The translations under genes were made by a program, and so were the position numbers. Positions 33,302 to 46,200 of a stretch of 64,000 nt of DNA are shown here, piece after piece. The stretch is taken from contig NC_090942.1 in assembly GCF_040807025.1 (NCBI RefSeq), forward strand, positions 40,750,911 through 40,814,910. The letters are read 5' to 3'. Below the pieces are notes generated by a model. The model was not told where the DNA came from. It saw only the letters and a program-made list of their open reading frames with translations, and made no database searches. This DNA comes from Struthio camelus. Its lineage: Eukaryota > Chordata > Aves > Struthioniformes > Struthionidae. Within the stretch, counting starts at the first letter, position 1. The number at the start of each line of letters is the position of its first letter.

Positions 33302-34369
33302 GTCCCAACAGCATTTTTTCTGCCTGAACTGGAGTGTTACTGTAGTGATCTTCAACACACATAGGAAGAAGGGCTTTGACTGAAACCCTGGACCTGAATG
33401 CAGCCCCCCAGGTTTGAAGGGCTTGGGGTGATCCTTGGTCCAAATTGTGTAGTTTGATTCAACCTCTATCTGTTTACAACTGAGAAACTTTTTTTTCTGA
33501 ATAACTGATAAATACCACAGCTCTCTAGATGAAATGAAAGCAACTCACCACTCAGATTTGCAAAAGATCAGGAAGGATAAAAACACTAAGCAGTGCAAGG
33601 GTGACGTAACGGCGGTTACAAATGGGTGAAACTAATCCTAGGCTGATCTGCTCCAAGGATCTTTTTTTTCTTCTCGCTTGTCAGCTTCCATCTCACTTCC
33701 TACTGACTCCCTTTTCCTGACCGTTTTCCATGCTATAATTTATTCTTTGGGATTTTGACCAACCTTGTCTCCTTAGCGCTGCATAAATTCTCTTTATGGG
33801 CTTGCTCCAACTGGTGTATCTACAGAGCTGCTGGACGGAGCCCTGTGGGAACATAACCCTTTCCACTGCTGTTCGCCGCTTACAGCTCCCTGCTCCTTAC
33901 GCCGCCTCCCCAGCCTGCCGTTTCCCTTGGGTTCAATCTCCCCTGACACTTTCCCTCTCTCTTTAGTCCCTTGGGACTAGCGGTCCCACTAGTCTTGGTG
34001 TCTGATGCCTATGTCTTTAGTCGGATGCTGCCTCTGCCCTTGGGCCTGCTCTGGCAGCCGGGAGCCGCATCTGTTTGCATGACGAACGTCAGACCGCCAC
34101 CATCGGAAAGGGAGCTGTTCGGAAATCCTCCGGCAGCACCCCTTCGGTCCAGATGAGTTGCAAGGCCAAAGCACCAGCACTAAAGCCTGTACTGTCCCTT
34201 CCTGAGCAACATCTGGTCAGCAGCAGCTACAGCTCTGCCGGAGGTGTGAAACAGCCACAGGTAGCTATGTTGTCTCTGTAACTGGTACAGGAAAAAACGA
34301 CTCACCTAGATCATGCCTCTTTGAATATTTGTTTTGCTTGTTAAAACTGATAATGTCCATGTGCACATG

Positions 34370-34375
34370 AATAAA
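34370..34375 (+). terminator. Candidate polyadenylation signal of the aspartic protease
   Basis: First AATAAA after the stop codon, about 1.07 kb downstream. A second lies at 34881-34886. Either could end the transcript; sequence alone does not decide. Confidence 0.35.
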
Positions 34376-34899
34376 CTTAATCAAGGAAAATCTCCTTTTG
34401 ACTTAATGCTGTTTCAATTTCAGTTTAAATTTTCTAACAGTGGGCCCTATGCCATGCGGGCTTCCTTTGTGGCCTCTCCCACCACCAAGGCTGGGAGAGG
34501 AAGGGAGGAGAAGGTAAAACAGCCATTAAAAACCCCAGTTTGCTCTGGGATAGGGAGGGGAGAGATGGGACATACTTGGGCTGCTCTTCTCTCGCTAAGG
34601 CCAAAAAAAGTCCCTGCCCGGGAAAGCTGTGTGTGCAGAACGAGTGGTGCTGCTTCAGAGGCTTTCAAAGGCGGTCGCAGGGCAGGGCAGAGAGGCTGAA
34701 GGGTGAAGCTGCTCCTGCCCAGGCGGGTTGCCCAGCCGGTGCTCGCGGGGGATTTGCTGCTGCTGCGTGTCTGCATGTGTTTAACACAGGACAAACATAA
34801 CATCCGTTATCGGCTTTGGCAGAGTTACGATCACGGCCTCTTAGATTTTAAGGCTTCAGTCGTAAGGCTTGGTAAGTATTAATAAAGCAAGAAGGTTTG

Positions 34900-37800
34900 T
34901 ATGTAGATATCTCTGAAATATTGATCTTGCCTTCCAGTGGGACATGTTTTCTCTCTCCAGTGCATGTTTTCACGGCTCTTTATTTGCAACTACACTGTGC
35001 CACGCATTTGGCATCAAGGCTACCAACCTCTAGCAGAAGCAGCTCAGTTGCCATTTGTCTCTTTTTGCAAAAAAAATTAAACTATATAAAGTTACAATTT
35101 ATTCCAGGCCTGCCTGCCTTTGTCCTCTCGTTATCCGTTTAATTCTTGAAGAATACAGTAACCATAAGCAAGCCTGTTTGTCCAGAAAGCTTCATTTGTT
35201 TGGGCCTAAGTCAAGACAAACAAGCATCTATAAAGCTATGTCATTAATTTAGCAGCAGCTGGGAATTTTTGCTTTCTCCGTCATGTAGCTGACTTAGCCT
35301 TCTGGTATAGTTCCATTATTTCCAAAATACATATATAGCCCTTGAATAGGAAACTGCAGTCAGACTTGGTGGTGTGTTATTTGTGACTAAGGGTTTTAAA
35401 GGTGGTGGGACGTGTCCATGCAGCTTGAACACCGTCATCTTGGCTCCGTGAATTCTAGCGTGGAGTGGGAACATGTCCTAGAAATACGTGGAAAGCTAGG
35501 CATAGAGTGCAAGGACCGGCCCTCTCTTTATCCTGATATATCCCATCCTGTTCAAGATTAACACCATTTGACGGCAGCAAGCTGTTGCTCTGACATGTTT
35601 ATCTATCCTAACCCTATTCTCTCCTCAGTCTTTAACAGCTTTGCCAACTTCTGTCGGTCTGTCTTTCTGTGCTTTTTAGACATCAAGTTGACTTGCATGG
35701 TAGATCAAACCTTTGCCAGAAGTGTTTCTTGACAGTTCAGTGCAGTCAAGACAACTATGTTATTCAAAATGCCTTTATTCATGCAATAATTCTACATTGT
35801 TTATACCAGTAAACATGAACTGTAAATTGTTGGGTTTGCTAAAATAGCCCATTTGCTATGCTAAGGCAAATATTTCACATGAGAGAAGTGCCTAAGAGAG
35901 CACATAATCCCAAAAGCTAATTTAATGCAAATCAGAGTCCACAGATGTTTGCAAAAATGAGATAGCAGACTAACTGAGGAGAAGAAAATGTTCTGATAAC
36001 TCTGTCCCAGCACTAGTTTCTTCACAAGCAATGAATAGAATATTGTCCCTAATTTGGAACTAACCTGCTATGTACGAATGGTATTTGGGTATTGCAAAAG
36101 ATACTGTGGGACTTTGGAGCTGTTGTTTCTAATTTAACATATGTCTACATGTAATAGACGCTTCAATGGGACTTAACTGAAGCTTATCTACCCAATGGCT
36201 ACTGTGTCGCTACTCTTAGCCTCCCTCTAAGACCGAACGCAGTCACTGATCCAGGGCGTGCTGATGGAGTGAGAGGGAAAGGCAGGGTCAAGCAGCAAAA
36301 CCATTGCTCAGGGGACGTATAACTGCCCGTCGGAAAGTGTCACCGTGCATCCTAGAGAGCAGCCAGGCAGAGAAGATGATGATGAGAAATGAGCACAGCC
36401 GAGTGATGAGGAAGGCAGGAAGACTTTTTTTAGTTTAGCAGTGCCGGGAGAAAACACATTGATGTTTGGGGTGGGGAGGATGAGACTTTGCTCCAATATC
36501 TAAAGCCCTGGTGGAAGCACTGTGGAAGGAGAAGGCTGAGGAGATGCGGTGGGACTGGACCTGCTGTGCAGATTTGTTGGGGGTCTTAGATTAACAGGAG
36601 AGTGTGCATCTCTGATTACAGTCATCTCTAATTTCTGGCTTAAATCCCCTTACAGAGTTCTCTCTGTAGCTTGAAGCACATTGCTTCAAGCTTCTGTACT
36701 GTACAGAGAGAAAAGCCTCTCAGCTAGATAAGAGGCCACGTTTTCTCCACAGCTACTGAACATCCTTCATGTACGTGCATGGCTGGGAAGAGTATGATCA
36801 AACAGCAACCAAAGCCTGTGTTGCTCTCCTGACTTTGATGAAGCTCTATAAAGGAGTGCTTCAGGCTCCCACAGACAGCCTTAACTTTACCTGTGTGCCT
36901 GGAGCTGCTTGAGTGTCCTTAAAATGTAATGTTTAAACTTAAAACTTACCACTATTTAAAGTTGAGTATGTTGGTAAGTAGAGTTCCTTGACTGTCACTG
37001 ATGTAATTGCATTGAAAAAATATTGACCTGGAAAGTGTGGCTTCAGCTAAAAGAAGAAATGCAGAATGCTGGAGGAACATATATATTTTTTTCTGCTGAT
37101 GTACTATGATAACCTATGTGTTTCCAGCACTGTCATATGCCAAAAGAGTCCCCTTCCCCAGGGAGAATCAATGGTCCAGGGCTCTGAAGACTGAAAAGCT
37201 GGAGAACAATGCCATAAATAGGTTATTGCCTGGTAAGGCCCATCCAGAAAATGATGCTATTTATTTAATTGTAATGCTACTTTGTCAGGGTCCTTATTGC
37301 ACTGGGACACTTGAACACAGCAACTTGAGTAGCTTGAGAACTTGTTCCAACATGGCAAGGATGAGGTTGCATCAAAACACCTTATGCCAAAGCTCTGATT
37401 CAAAACTCGCTTCTCAGATGTTATCTGACACTGGAGTCATCTTATCTCACCATATGGAGTACCACCTTCCTAGGTGCCTGGATAACCTGCATTTGGCTTC
37501 TCCACATGCCTGAAGCTGCCCTAATATGAATTTGAACCGCTCTTCCTTGGGCTAAGCGTCTTCTGCTCTCTGAACTGATGAGGATCCAGAAATACGTGTT
37601 ATTTTGTCTTCTTTTGTGTAGCATTCTTGAAGGATTTGGCATGGTGGCATGGCTCAGACCATGTCTAATGCACACCAAGGGGAGCAGTTTCCCAGATGGA
37701 AGCAAAGCAGGAAGAAGGGGAAGTGAGGAGGCTAGTTGCTTTTTTTCAAAGCCTACCCAGATGAGATAGAGTCCTGTTTTATATGATAGCCTACTGCAAG

Positions 37801-38730
37801 GCTTCCTCACCCAAGCTGCTGGCAAGAGACACAGGAGCAGGTAGGTCCGTTCATTTGCTTCCCAGGTTCAGGGGGTCCGGAAGACTCCGGGTAGCTACTG
37901 GTGCTACCAGTTGCTCTGTTGGAGGTTTGGTGTCTGAAGTGAAGTCATCTGTGCAGGACAGCTGTGTAGAGCTGCTGCCCATGCAATCTGCACAACACTT
38001 GTTGGCTATTGCAGCCACCATCATTTTCTGCATCTCCCCCTCTCCCTGCTCTTCCCAGCCCTGAGCTACCCTGCCTCATGTGTCCAGGCTGCAGCCCACT
38101 TTGGCTGATCCCTGTCCTCATGACTGCAGATACAGTTGCCTGCCCAGAGGGAGAGTGACCAGCTGGATACTCACTTCTAGGGGAGTGGTGGCATGTCTCT
38201 CTTGACTGTGTGCATGTATACATAGGGGAGAGCTAAAAACAAAGAGTCACTGCTGCTTTTGGGGCCTGCAGGAGGGGCAGCTGAAAGGTCAGCTGCTACC
38301 AGGAGGTGCAGGGAGGTGGCTTGGCACCACAGGAGCAGCGGGAGCCACATACTGCTGTCTTGGGTTTACATTAATGTGTGTAGCATATCTGGGCAGCATG
38401 GGAACAGGGAGTGAGGGAAGGAAGTGGAAAGCAATTTTTGCTAGCAGTCAGCAGGCCATTTGATTGTCTCTTGTGGGATGACTGCAGCGTGTGAGCTGCC
38501 AGCTGAAAAGCCCTGGTGTAACACCCACCCATGAGAGCAGAGCCCTAAGCTCAGGTCCCCCTCACTTCTCTCACCTCTCGGGAGAGCTCCATGGCACCAT
38601 CATCACCAGGCAGGCTGGCTGGGAATGCCGTTTTACAGTAAGCCACATACACTTTCCTAGGAGCAGAGACCTTATGCTGGCTCCTGTGCCCAGGTCCTCA
38701 TCAGTTTTGTCTCCTCCATTTTTCCTAGTG
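34900..38730. other. Protease-BEST3 intergenic region
   Basis: The two genes are convergent here. I recognise no coding exon. Overlapping open frames at 37106-37513 (+) and 37442-37825 (-) have no family features and look like chance. The clearest structure is the long hairpin at 36658-36712. Confidence 0.55.
36658..36712. repeat. Strong imperfect inverted repeat (hairpin)
   Basis: An inner stem of 11 perfect pairs (36668-36678 with 36682-36692, loop CAT) is continued by an outer stem of 10 perfect pairs (36658-36667 with 36703-36712). The only interruption is a 10-base bulge on the 3' side at 36693-36702. The whole could fold on either strand. I do not recognise it as a known RNA. Confidence 0.85.
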
Positions 38731-38740
38731 AAGCTAAATA

Positions 38741-38746
38741 TTTAAT
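38741..38746 (-). terminator. BEST3: Candidate BEST3 polyadenylation signal
   Basis: TTTAAT on the plus strand reads ATTAAA on the BEST3 strand, about 630 bases after the stop codon. I saw no AATAAA on that strand closer to the stop. Speculative without transcript evidence. Confidence 0.25.
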
Positions 38747-39372
38747 CCTTTTTAAAATTTTGTTTCCACTGTGTAGTGGCATAGCTTCAGCAGGAGTGGA
38801 ACAGCCTCTCACCCCACACAAGTGAGGAGCCTGATTTCCAGGGCATTCCTCAGGGTGGTGTGAGTTGGGGGGGTTGTTAAATCTCTCCAGGCTGAGGGGG
38901 GAACTGAGCCCACATCTCCCCTTCTAGCCACGTGACTAGAAACCAATACTGTTGGTGGATCCCATAAAAGAACCTTATGAACCTTAGTCTGACAGAGCGG
39001 CCAGTGGTGCCTGTGCTCGGGCTGACTCCAAAGGGCATAGAACCACCTCTGCTCTTTTGATAACGCCATGTTTCCTATAGGTGAGCCTATGCAGCTCACT
39101 GCCGCGTGTGCTGGCTGGTCTGCATCCACTCCTGAGGCTCCCATTTCTCCCCATAAAAGTACTCCTCGCAGGGTCACAGATTTCAAGCCAGTGACAAGGC
39201 GCCTTAAAGCAAGTCACTGCAGTGCTTCATATTTAGGTGCCCAAATCCTTTGTTGGATTTGCTCAGGACTTGTCTGAGCATTGTGTCTGCTGTTCTGTAT
39301 TTTCAAAAAATCTGCCTGAGAACCATTTTCAAGAAAAGACAGGGAGTTCAGTCAGACTCAGAGGAAGCACTA

Positions 39373-40279
39373 TCAAAGGTTTCTTTCACTTTTCTCATTA
39401 GAAAATTCGACTATAGCTGTTTCTTTAGTATCCAGGTGTTCCAATAAGCGATGCATTTCTGATGTATCTGGAGCAGCAGCAGTAGTAACATCTTTTCCAT
39501 CACTTAAGGTCCTTTGTTGTGACACTGTCCCAGAATCTACTAAAGGAGGTGCAGAGTCGGCATTTAACATTGTACTGTGACTGTGGAAATTTGGTAAACT
39601 CCATCGCTGAGGGCTTCTGTCATGATCTGTTATGAAACCTGCTATACTACTACTGTGCTGTTCATGTTTCCGCTCCCCTATCACACTAGGAAGTGACTGA
39701 TGTGTCTCAGAGTTAGCGTGGTATGTAGATGTTTCTGGAGGGACAATCGGAAGATCCAGAAGAGTTGCATCTGTCGCAGTTGGACTCCCTTGGAGTTTGT
39801 CTTCTGGCACGCTTGTGGTGGGGTCAGTTTGCAGATTTGGTTTGCCCAGCACGTCAGGTCCTTTCTCTTTGGTTTCAGAGAAGATAACCTCGGGAACTGG
39901 CTTGTTTGTCTCAGGTGAGCTGTCACTGTCGCTAAACTGTGCCTCGTTCCTAGAGGTTTCGGTTATAGGACCTAGATCTCTGCTGCTATGAAGTCTGTTA
40001 CTTCTGTCAGGTCCTTCGTATTTCTTCTTGAAGCTGGAGGTAGAATGTCTCCCTCTTGTGTGCATTTCTTGCAGATGTCTGATGTGCCCCTTTTCGTCTG
40101 CTGGGAAGAACACTGAATTTTCACTTGTCTGCCGATTGTAGCGTCGGTGGGCAGGGGATGAAGGACTCTCATGGACGCTGAGAAATCTCTTAACTCTTCT
40201 CAGAACCGAACGTTGTCTTCTGTGTTTCTCCTCTTCCCATGGCCACTCTTCCCCATAGAGGAACTCTGTATCAGCCAGC
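39373..40279 (-). CDS. BEST3: BEST3 coding exon 9 (C-terminal tail) with stop
   Basis: Encodes residues 367-668, starting [18 protein letters not shown]. The tail is hydrophilic, Ser/Thr/Pro-rich and probably disordered. Against human BEST3 as I recall it, only islands persist: [11 protein letters not shown] with the following SSP and RRQTS-like run, RWSLPNF, and [11 protein letters not shown] close to the C-terminus. The acceptor is TTTGGCAG; the open frame upstream of 40279 is intron read-through. Confidence 0.94.
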
Positions 40280-43200
40280 CTGCCAAATAAAGCCAGGCAG
40301 CAGGTGTCACGTACATACAGGAAGTAGGCAGTATATACGCAAATATGTATGTCTTGGTAGGAAGACAGCAATAACAGAGAATATTTAAGAACCAAAGCCC
40401 TAATGTGTCCCTGAGGAAGAGCATGGAAGGGATGAAAAATGGGTGAGGATGCCAACCAACAGTGCCTGTTCCTCTGTGACTGCTGCATCTCCTGGAAAGC
40501 TCTCAGCATTCAGGTGCCTCTTTGCCTGAGGACCAGTTGTGAAGGTATCAAACTGGGCCCCTGGCCCCGTTTCGTGTTTGGGTTAGGATCCAGGGCAGCT
40601 ACACTAGGCTACTGCGCTGAGAGGCTGCAGCACCCTATGACAACCCCACGCAGTTAGGCTTGGCATTAGGGTGAGGGGAAGGGGAGATCCCTGCCCAATG
40701 CTGTAGATACTTTGTCAGCAGAGTTCTTTGGACAAAATGACAGTAATAAAAATCTACTCCTAAACAGAAATAGAGGTAAGGGATGGTTATAAGGGAGGGG
40801 AATAGAGAGGGAGGGTTTCAAAATATGTTGGAATGACCCAGGTGCTCACATCTCATCTACTTCTAAAGCATGACAGTGCATTTCAAAGTCCCAGCTGTAA
40901 CTGCTACTCTTTTCCTGCCCAGTCTGGGTGGTTAGAGAGGATGACAACTGCTTCATCTGCCAAGCAATTCAGCATATATTACTGACTCAGTGCAGCCCAG
41001 AGGACCAGGCACACTGGCCCAGTTATCAGTCCTAAGGACAAGGATTTCAAAGGGGCTTAGGCCGGTTTTGAGGCGACGAGCACAGGGAGGAGATGCTAAC
41101 CCAGAGGGACAGAGGAATCTCACCCAGCATTTATGAACATGGTGGATGAGGAAGAGAAGGGTTTGGATTTTGTCTCAAGTTATCTATATTTGTTTCAGAC
41201 TTGGATGAGTCTTTAGACCGTTTTTGAAATTCACATAAGAACTACCTATATCCTTTTTAAAAATGAGTGGAGAAACAGTTATGAGGAGAAACTACTTGAT
41301 TTAAAAAAAAAAGGCATCATATTGGATTTGTTTGCATTTCACAGGGTTTAACACAGAACTTTTTTTTTTCCCCCACTCTCTCCCATTTTTGTGAAGTGCT
41401 TCTTATAAAAAGAATCACAGATCTCAGACTTAATTGTTTTTCTTCTTTTTTCCCCTCTTTTTTCCCCCCAGCAACTGCAATAAAACAAATTATATTCTAT
41501 GGGGTTTTCTTCTCTGCTTTTATTTTAGCTATTTTATAATTTCTCCAGACTAGAAGAGTTTCTGAAAAGGCTCTGTGTGATAAAAGGAACTGGTATAATA
41601 GCATTGTTCTTTTTGTTTCTGTGCATGGCAAAAATGGAAAACTAAGAGGAATAAATGAGAAAACACCGACTTCCTTTTCAAAGCCAAATGAAGCAAAAAA
41701 TTAAGCATGCTTTACTTTAATAAAGATTGGAAAATTCTGAAAAAATGGAAAACCTCTCAAGATAATTTTCAAAGCTACAAAAAGGCTGCTATGAAGATTT
41801 TTTTAAAAAGGATTTTCAGATAAAAATGTCTACCTGCCCTGATTCACACTTACTGATCCGTTTTATATTACAGCATGTCACAAGTGTTTAAACTCAGCAG
41901 CTTATAAGCTGACTGGACTATCACTGCTTTCTAACATAGATCCTGACAGTACTGGGCAATGCTATATCCTCGCAGTGGTTATAATAATGGCTCTTGTAAT
42001 GATCTCTGCAAACAGTTCTTTTTCTCTCTTCAGAAAAATCTGACCACTCCAACTCCCGTGCCTACATTATTAGTCTACGAAAAGTCATACAACATGTAAG
42101 ATCACTTCTTGTTTACCTTTGCAATAATCTCAATTGATTTTAGCCAGCTGATAGAAGGAAGCATCTGCTGATTGAACAACCAAAGAAAAAGCGATTATGC
42201 TAATTGGGGGGGGGATGTGGAGAGGCTGTAGTAAATTGAAAGTTATTAAGAAAAGTCAGTCACTGTGTTCAGATACTCGTTTGTACTCAGAGATTATCAA
42301 CAAGCCCCCACCAGTATACCCCATTTATTGATTAGATCATTTAAGCTAGAGGTGCACAGCACATGAGCACATGGATCACTGAAGACACCATCCCGTCAAC
42401 ATCAGTTGACTCTCCTTCCCGAATAACACCAAATCCCGTCCCTGCCTTCCCCGCTCACACCCCTGACCCCTTGCCGCTTCACCCCACTCCCCAGTGGAAC
42501 TGCACTTTTAAAATAATTTATTACAAAGTGCAATTCCTGAGGCGGCTGCCCCAAAGCAGAGCTGCCACGGTGGGGCTGGCCTTCGGGGGTCCCTCCGCGT
42601 CGGGGCCGGACCCAGCCACCGTGGCCGGGGGCGGCAGCGCGGTGGGTTCGCGCCAGGGGACGGAGGTGCGGGAGGTGCCCGCGGTGCTGTGTCTGAGGGC
42701 GTTAGAGCCCTTTCGTGCCACTCACCCCATTTCGATAGTCGACCCGAGGAACGAGGGAATGCAGTAGTCGGCAGCTGCTTTGGTATAGGGCGGCCGGGCA
42801 GAGGAGTCGTTCCAGTATATGTCTTTCTCCATCCTTGGTAAGTTCATGTGCATCTCATCCACCGCCAGAAGCGAGACCTTAGATTTTTTTGGTATAAATC
42901 ATGTCACTTTCAATATAGCAGAGTGTACAAAATAATCTGCTTTGTACTGCCTGGTCAAGGATTTTTTCTGGAAGCTGCGTATTTTCAGTAAGCTGCATAT
43001 GCTGGCCTGAGCATTGCGAAGAGACACAGTATTAAAATATAGTCCCCTCGAACCCTCCTGTTCCCGTGAAAGCATAAATTTTATTGTAACTGGAATCTTC
43101 CGGGCTGCAAAGATATTTGCTTCATATTGAATTCCCTTTCCTCAAGCATAATACAAGGATGACGTGGTTAAACGGCCCATGTGACTCTCCATGTGCTAGG

Positions 43201-46200
43201 GGACGTCTGCCTAGGCTATTAATCACGTTCCCTCGGACTTCCACAGGTAGAGGGCCTTTCTGAGAGCCTTCGTCCACATCTTACCACAGGCGGTGCTAAG
43301 CACGTGCCTGCCCTGGTTTAGGGCTTCCCGACATTGTGCAAGCGCCCTTGGGTCCTCACCTGCCTCGCTTGCTCTGCTGGATACGCGGGTTCGTTTTTCC
43401 TGCCCTTGCGCCCTCTCAAAACTGGGCTCCGCTTGCAGCCTCTTTCGCCCCCAGCAGCTCTGCAGTCAGACAGCAAGGGAGGCCCCTACGCGCTTTCGTG
43501 GCATGGCAGAGGGATGACAGGGGCCGCTTGGCAGTAAGTGCCACGAACGCTTACCCCAGCAGCTCCCGCCACCGAGGAAGCTGCTCCCAATGCTGGCCAC
43601 AGGCGATGCTGCGGGCATGAATCATGGCACGAGCCATGTTTATTGGTTCAGGGCCCTGTTTGGTGTTTTCTGTATCATCATCTTTTTTTTTTTTTTAAAG
43701 AAAGATTAATATACAATAATGTAATCTCTAGCCATTCAGATTGCCAAAACATGTTTCCATCCATAAGGGAATAGATGACTTTGGGATTTTGCAGGATTGA
43801 CCTACATTATTTATTTTTCCAGGCATAGACTGAGCTTACAGTGTGCAGTCAGCTGATTGCATCCTTAGTCAGGCAATAAGAAACATCAAATACCAAATGC
43901 ATGTTGCATTAGCATGTAAAAACAGAAATATGGGGATCACAGCCACAGGTATTCCTTCAGGGAAAGATTCTGTTTTCGTGACACTTGCTGCCATAATGGT
44001 GTACCGCAATACAAGAACTAGTATTAAATTAAATCATAACATATGATGCAGTGAAGCTGGAAGCAGAAATAACAACAGCAACCTGTAAATTCCTATCGAT
44101 GCACCAATTAGTTTCAAAATCATCATCATCTTCTCCAAACGGATTAATAAGTTGCTCAGCGACCTGGAACGACAAACGAGACAGTGAAGAGAGGCTGGCG
44201 TGCAACCCCAGGGCTGCTGCCCGAGAGCAGATACCATCTGATTTCCTCTCTCCCCTCCCCGCATCCCTTGCAATGATCGCCCGAGCTCCAGCGGGACGTT
44301 TTGGCCAGCCCGGCGAAGCGCCAGCTTGCTTCCCTTACAGAAGTGCGCCTCCGTGCCTCGGTGGTGCTGCCAGTCGGCATCGTCGGCACCAGCCGGCTAC
44401 TAGGAACTGAGGAACGGCCAAGCTGCTTTGGCTGTCGCACTTGACAGCCATTACCTTTCGTTACTCTTACCTTGGGCTGATTTAAATCGACGGTATAGCA
44501 GCTAAAGGCTCTGTTATTGCATTACGCTCTACGATACTCTGCCAGCCTGTTCAGTTAATATTTCTGAGCAACAAAACCGAATTTTTCTGGAAAGAATACG
44601 GTTTGTCTGTCTGGCTCGGCCCCTGCTTATTTACCCACAGAGTCACTGACTGCATTTCTTGAAGCTAAGGTTCTTCAGGAAAAGCAGCCCACCAAAAAGT
44701 CTTGGCTTAAATCAAAACTGTGTGTCATCCTAGCCAAAAACCAGATGCAGAATCCAAATTTGTTCTTAGATTCAGCCGAGTGTTTTGGATGTCTCTGAAG
44801 GAAGTGAATAAAATTGCAGGGGGCCAGTCTGTTGTGGGGAGGAGACAACTGGACAACGTGAGGTCGGGCGCCGCTGTAGGGAGGTGCCTTAGTCCTTGGG
44901 GGCTGGGAAAGGAAACCTCTTGGGCTTCCTGTAGTATTACATGTCTTTTTTTTCTCCTGAAATAATCAAAAAATGGGAAAGCAAGCAGCGACTGCTCGCC
45001 TCATCTCTATAATCACCAAAATACAGCAGCTGTGCTGGGGAGGAAGAAACACATGAAATGGGAAAAAATGCAAAAAAAAAAAAAAAAAAAAAATTTGTGT
45101 GCCTTCTCTCCTCCCGGTACTGTTTTCCTTCTGTTTGTCTTCTCCAGCCCGAGCTTTGGCGCTGAGCACGTTGCTGCTGAGCACCCCCCAGATCCCGCCG
45201 GGATCGCCGGGGCCGTGGATGGCAGCGGTGGCCGACCGCGGGATCAGGCCAGGAGCAGCCCGGGCTCGACACGGCTGTGGGCAAAGCGACGGTCTCTGCT
45301 AAACGTTTGAGCAGGCCCCTCACTAAAATAACTTATATATGAACTAAAATAACAGTAAGGCAGTCGCTCCATGGCTATTTTTTCACATGTGCCTCATGTC
45401 TCAGTCTCTCTAGCTCGTATCATTAGGCGGTTGCTTGCCGACTCTCCTGTGCTAGCGCTTCCCAGGCTAGGGGTGGAAGATGACAAATCAGCTGCTGAGA
45501 AGACCGACACTATAAAAACCCCAGATAAGGACGGGGGACTGAAAAGGAGCCAGGGGACCATCTGTGCTCAGACTCGTCGTTCTGCCCCATGGCATATATT
45601 GCAGATATAATTACGTAACTGCTGCAATAGGAATAAGCCAGAAAGCAAATTGCCCAAGTGGCTCTGCGGGGGGAAAAAAAACAACGGATCAATTCAGCGC
45701 AAACTGGGGAATCACCCCGCAAAAATGCACTGCAAAACCTGTCATGAAAGCTTACGAAAAGGGAGTAGGGTAAAGGCAGAGGGGACAGCAGCGGTGGCCT
45801 GTTGCCTGGCTGACCTGCTCCCGGCATGTGCGGCATGGCTTCACCCTCTGGAGGGGAGCGTAACGCCGGCCGGCCGAGCCCCGCGTTGCGGTGGCCTGTC
45901 TAGTACGGACATGCACATGGGGATCTAGAAGTGTCTCACGTCATGGGAAGCTTTGCCCCTGTGCTGTATGTCCGTGTAACAAATCAGGCCTGAGGCCAAG
46001 GAATGAGCTCAGATTAGCCATTATTTCTGAGGAACTGCTACGTTCCTGGAAGTCAATGGTTCTGGGCCCTTTTTACAGCCTGGCAGCCAAGGTCCGACGC
46101 GCTCAGCAGGAGAGAGGCTTTAGCCTTCACGACAGACGTATCCCGGATCCTGTGGCACTGCAGGTTTGGGCAACCCGCCGGTCTGAGGGAGCACTGCCGA

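Noticed and set aside
37106-37825. Overlapping plus and minus open frames of 135 and 127 codons
   Set aside because: Both strands cannot plausibly code through the same bases here, and neither product shows a domain or signal.
40280-40509. Extension of the last BEST3 open frame upstream to an ATG at 40509
   Set aside because: A TTTGGCAG acceptor at 40280 joins in phase to exon 8, and the residues upstream do not resemble bestrophin; it is intron read-through.
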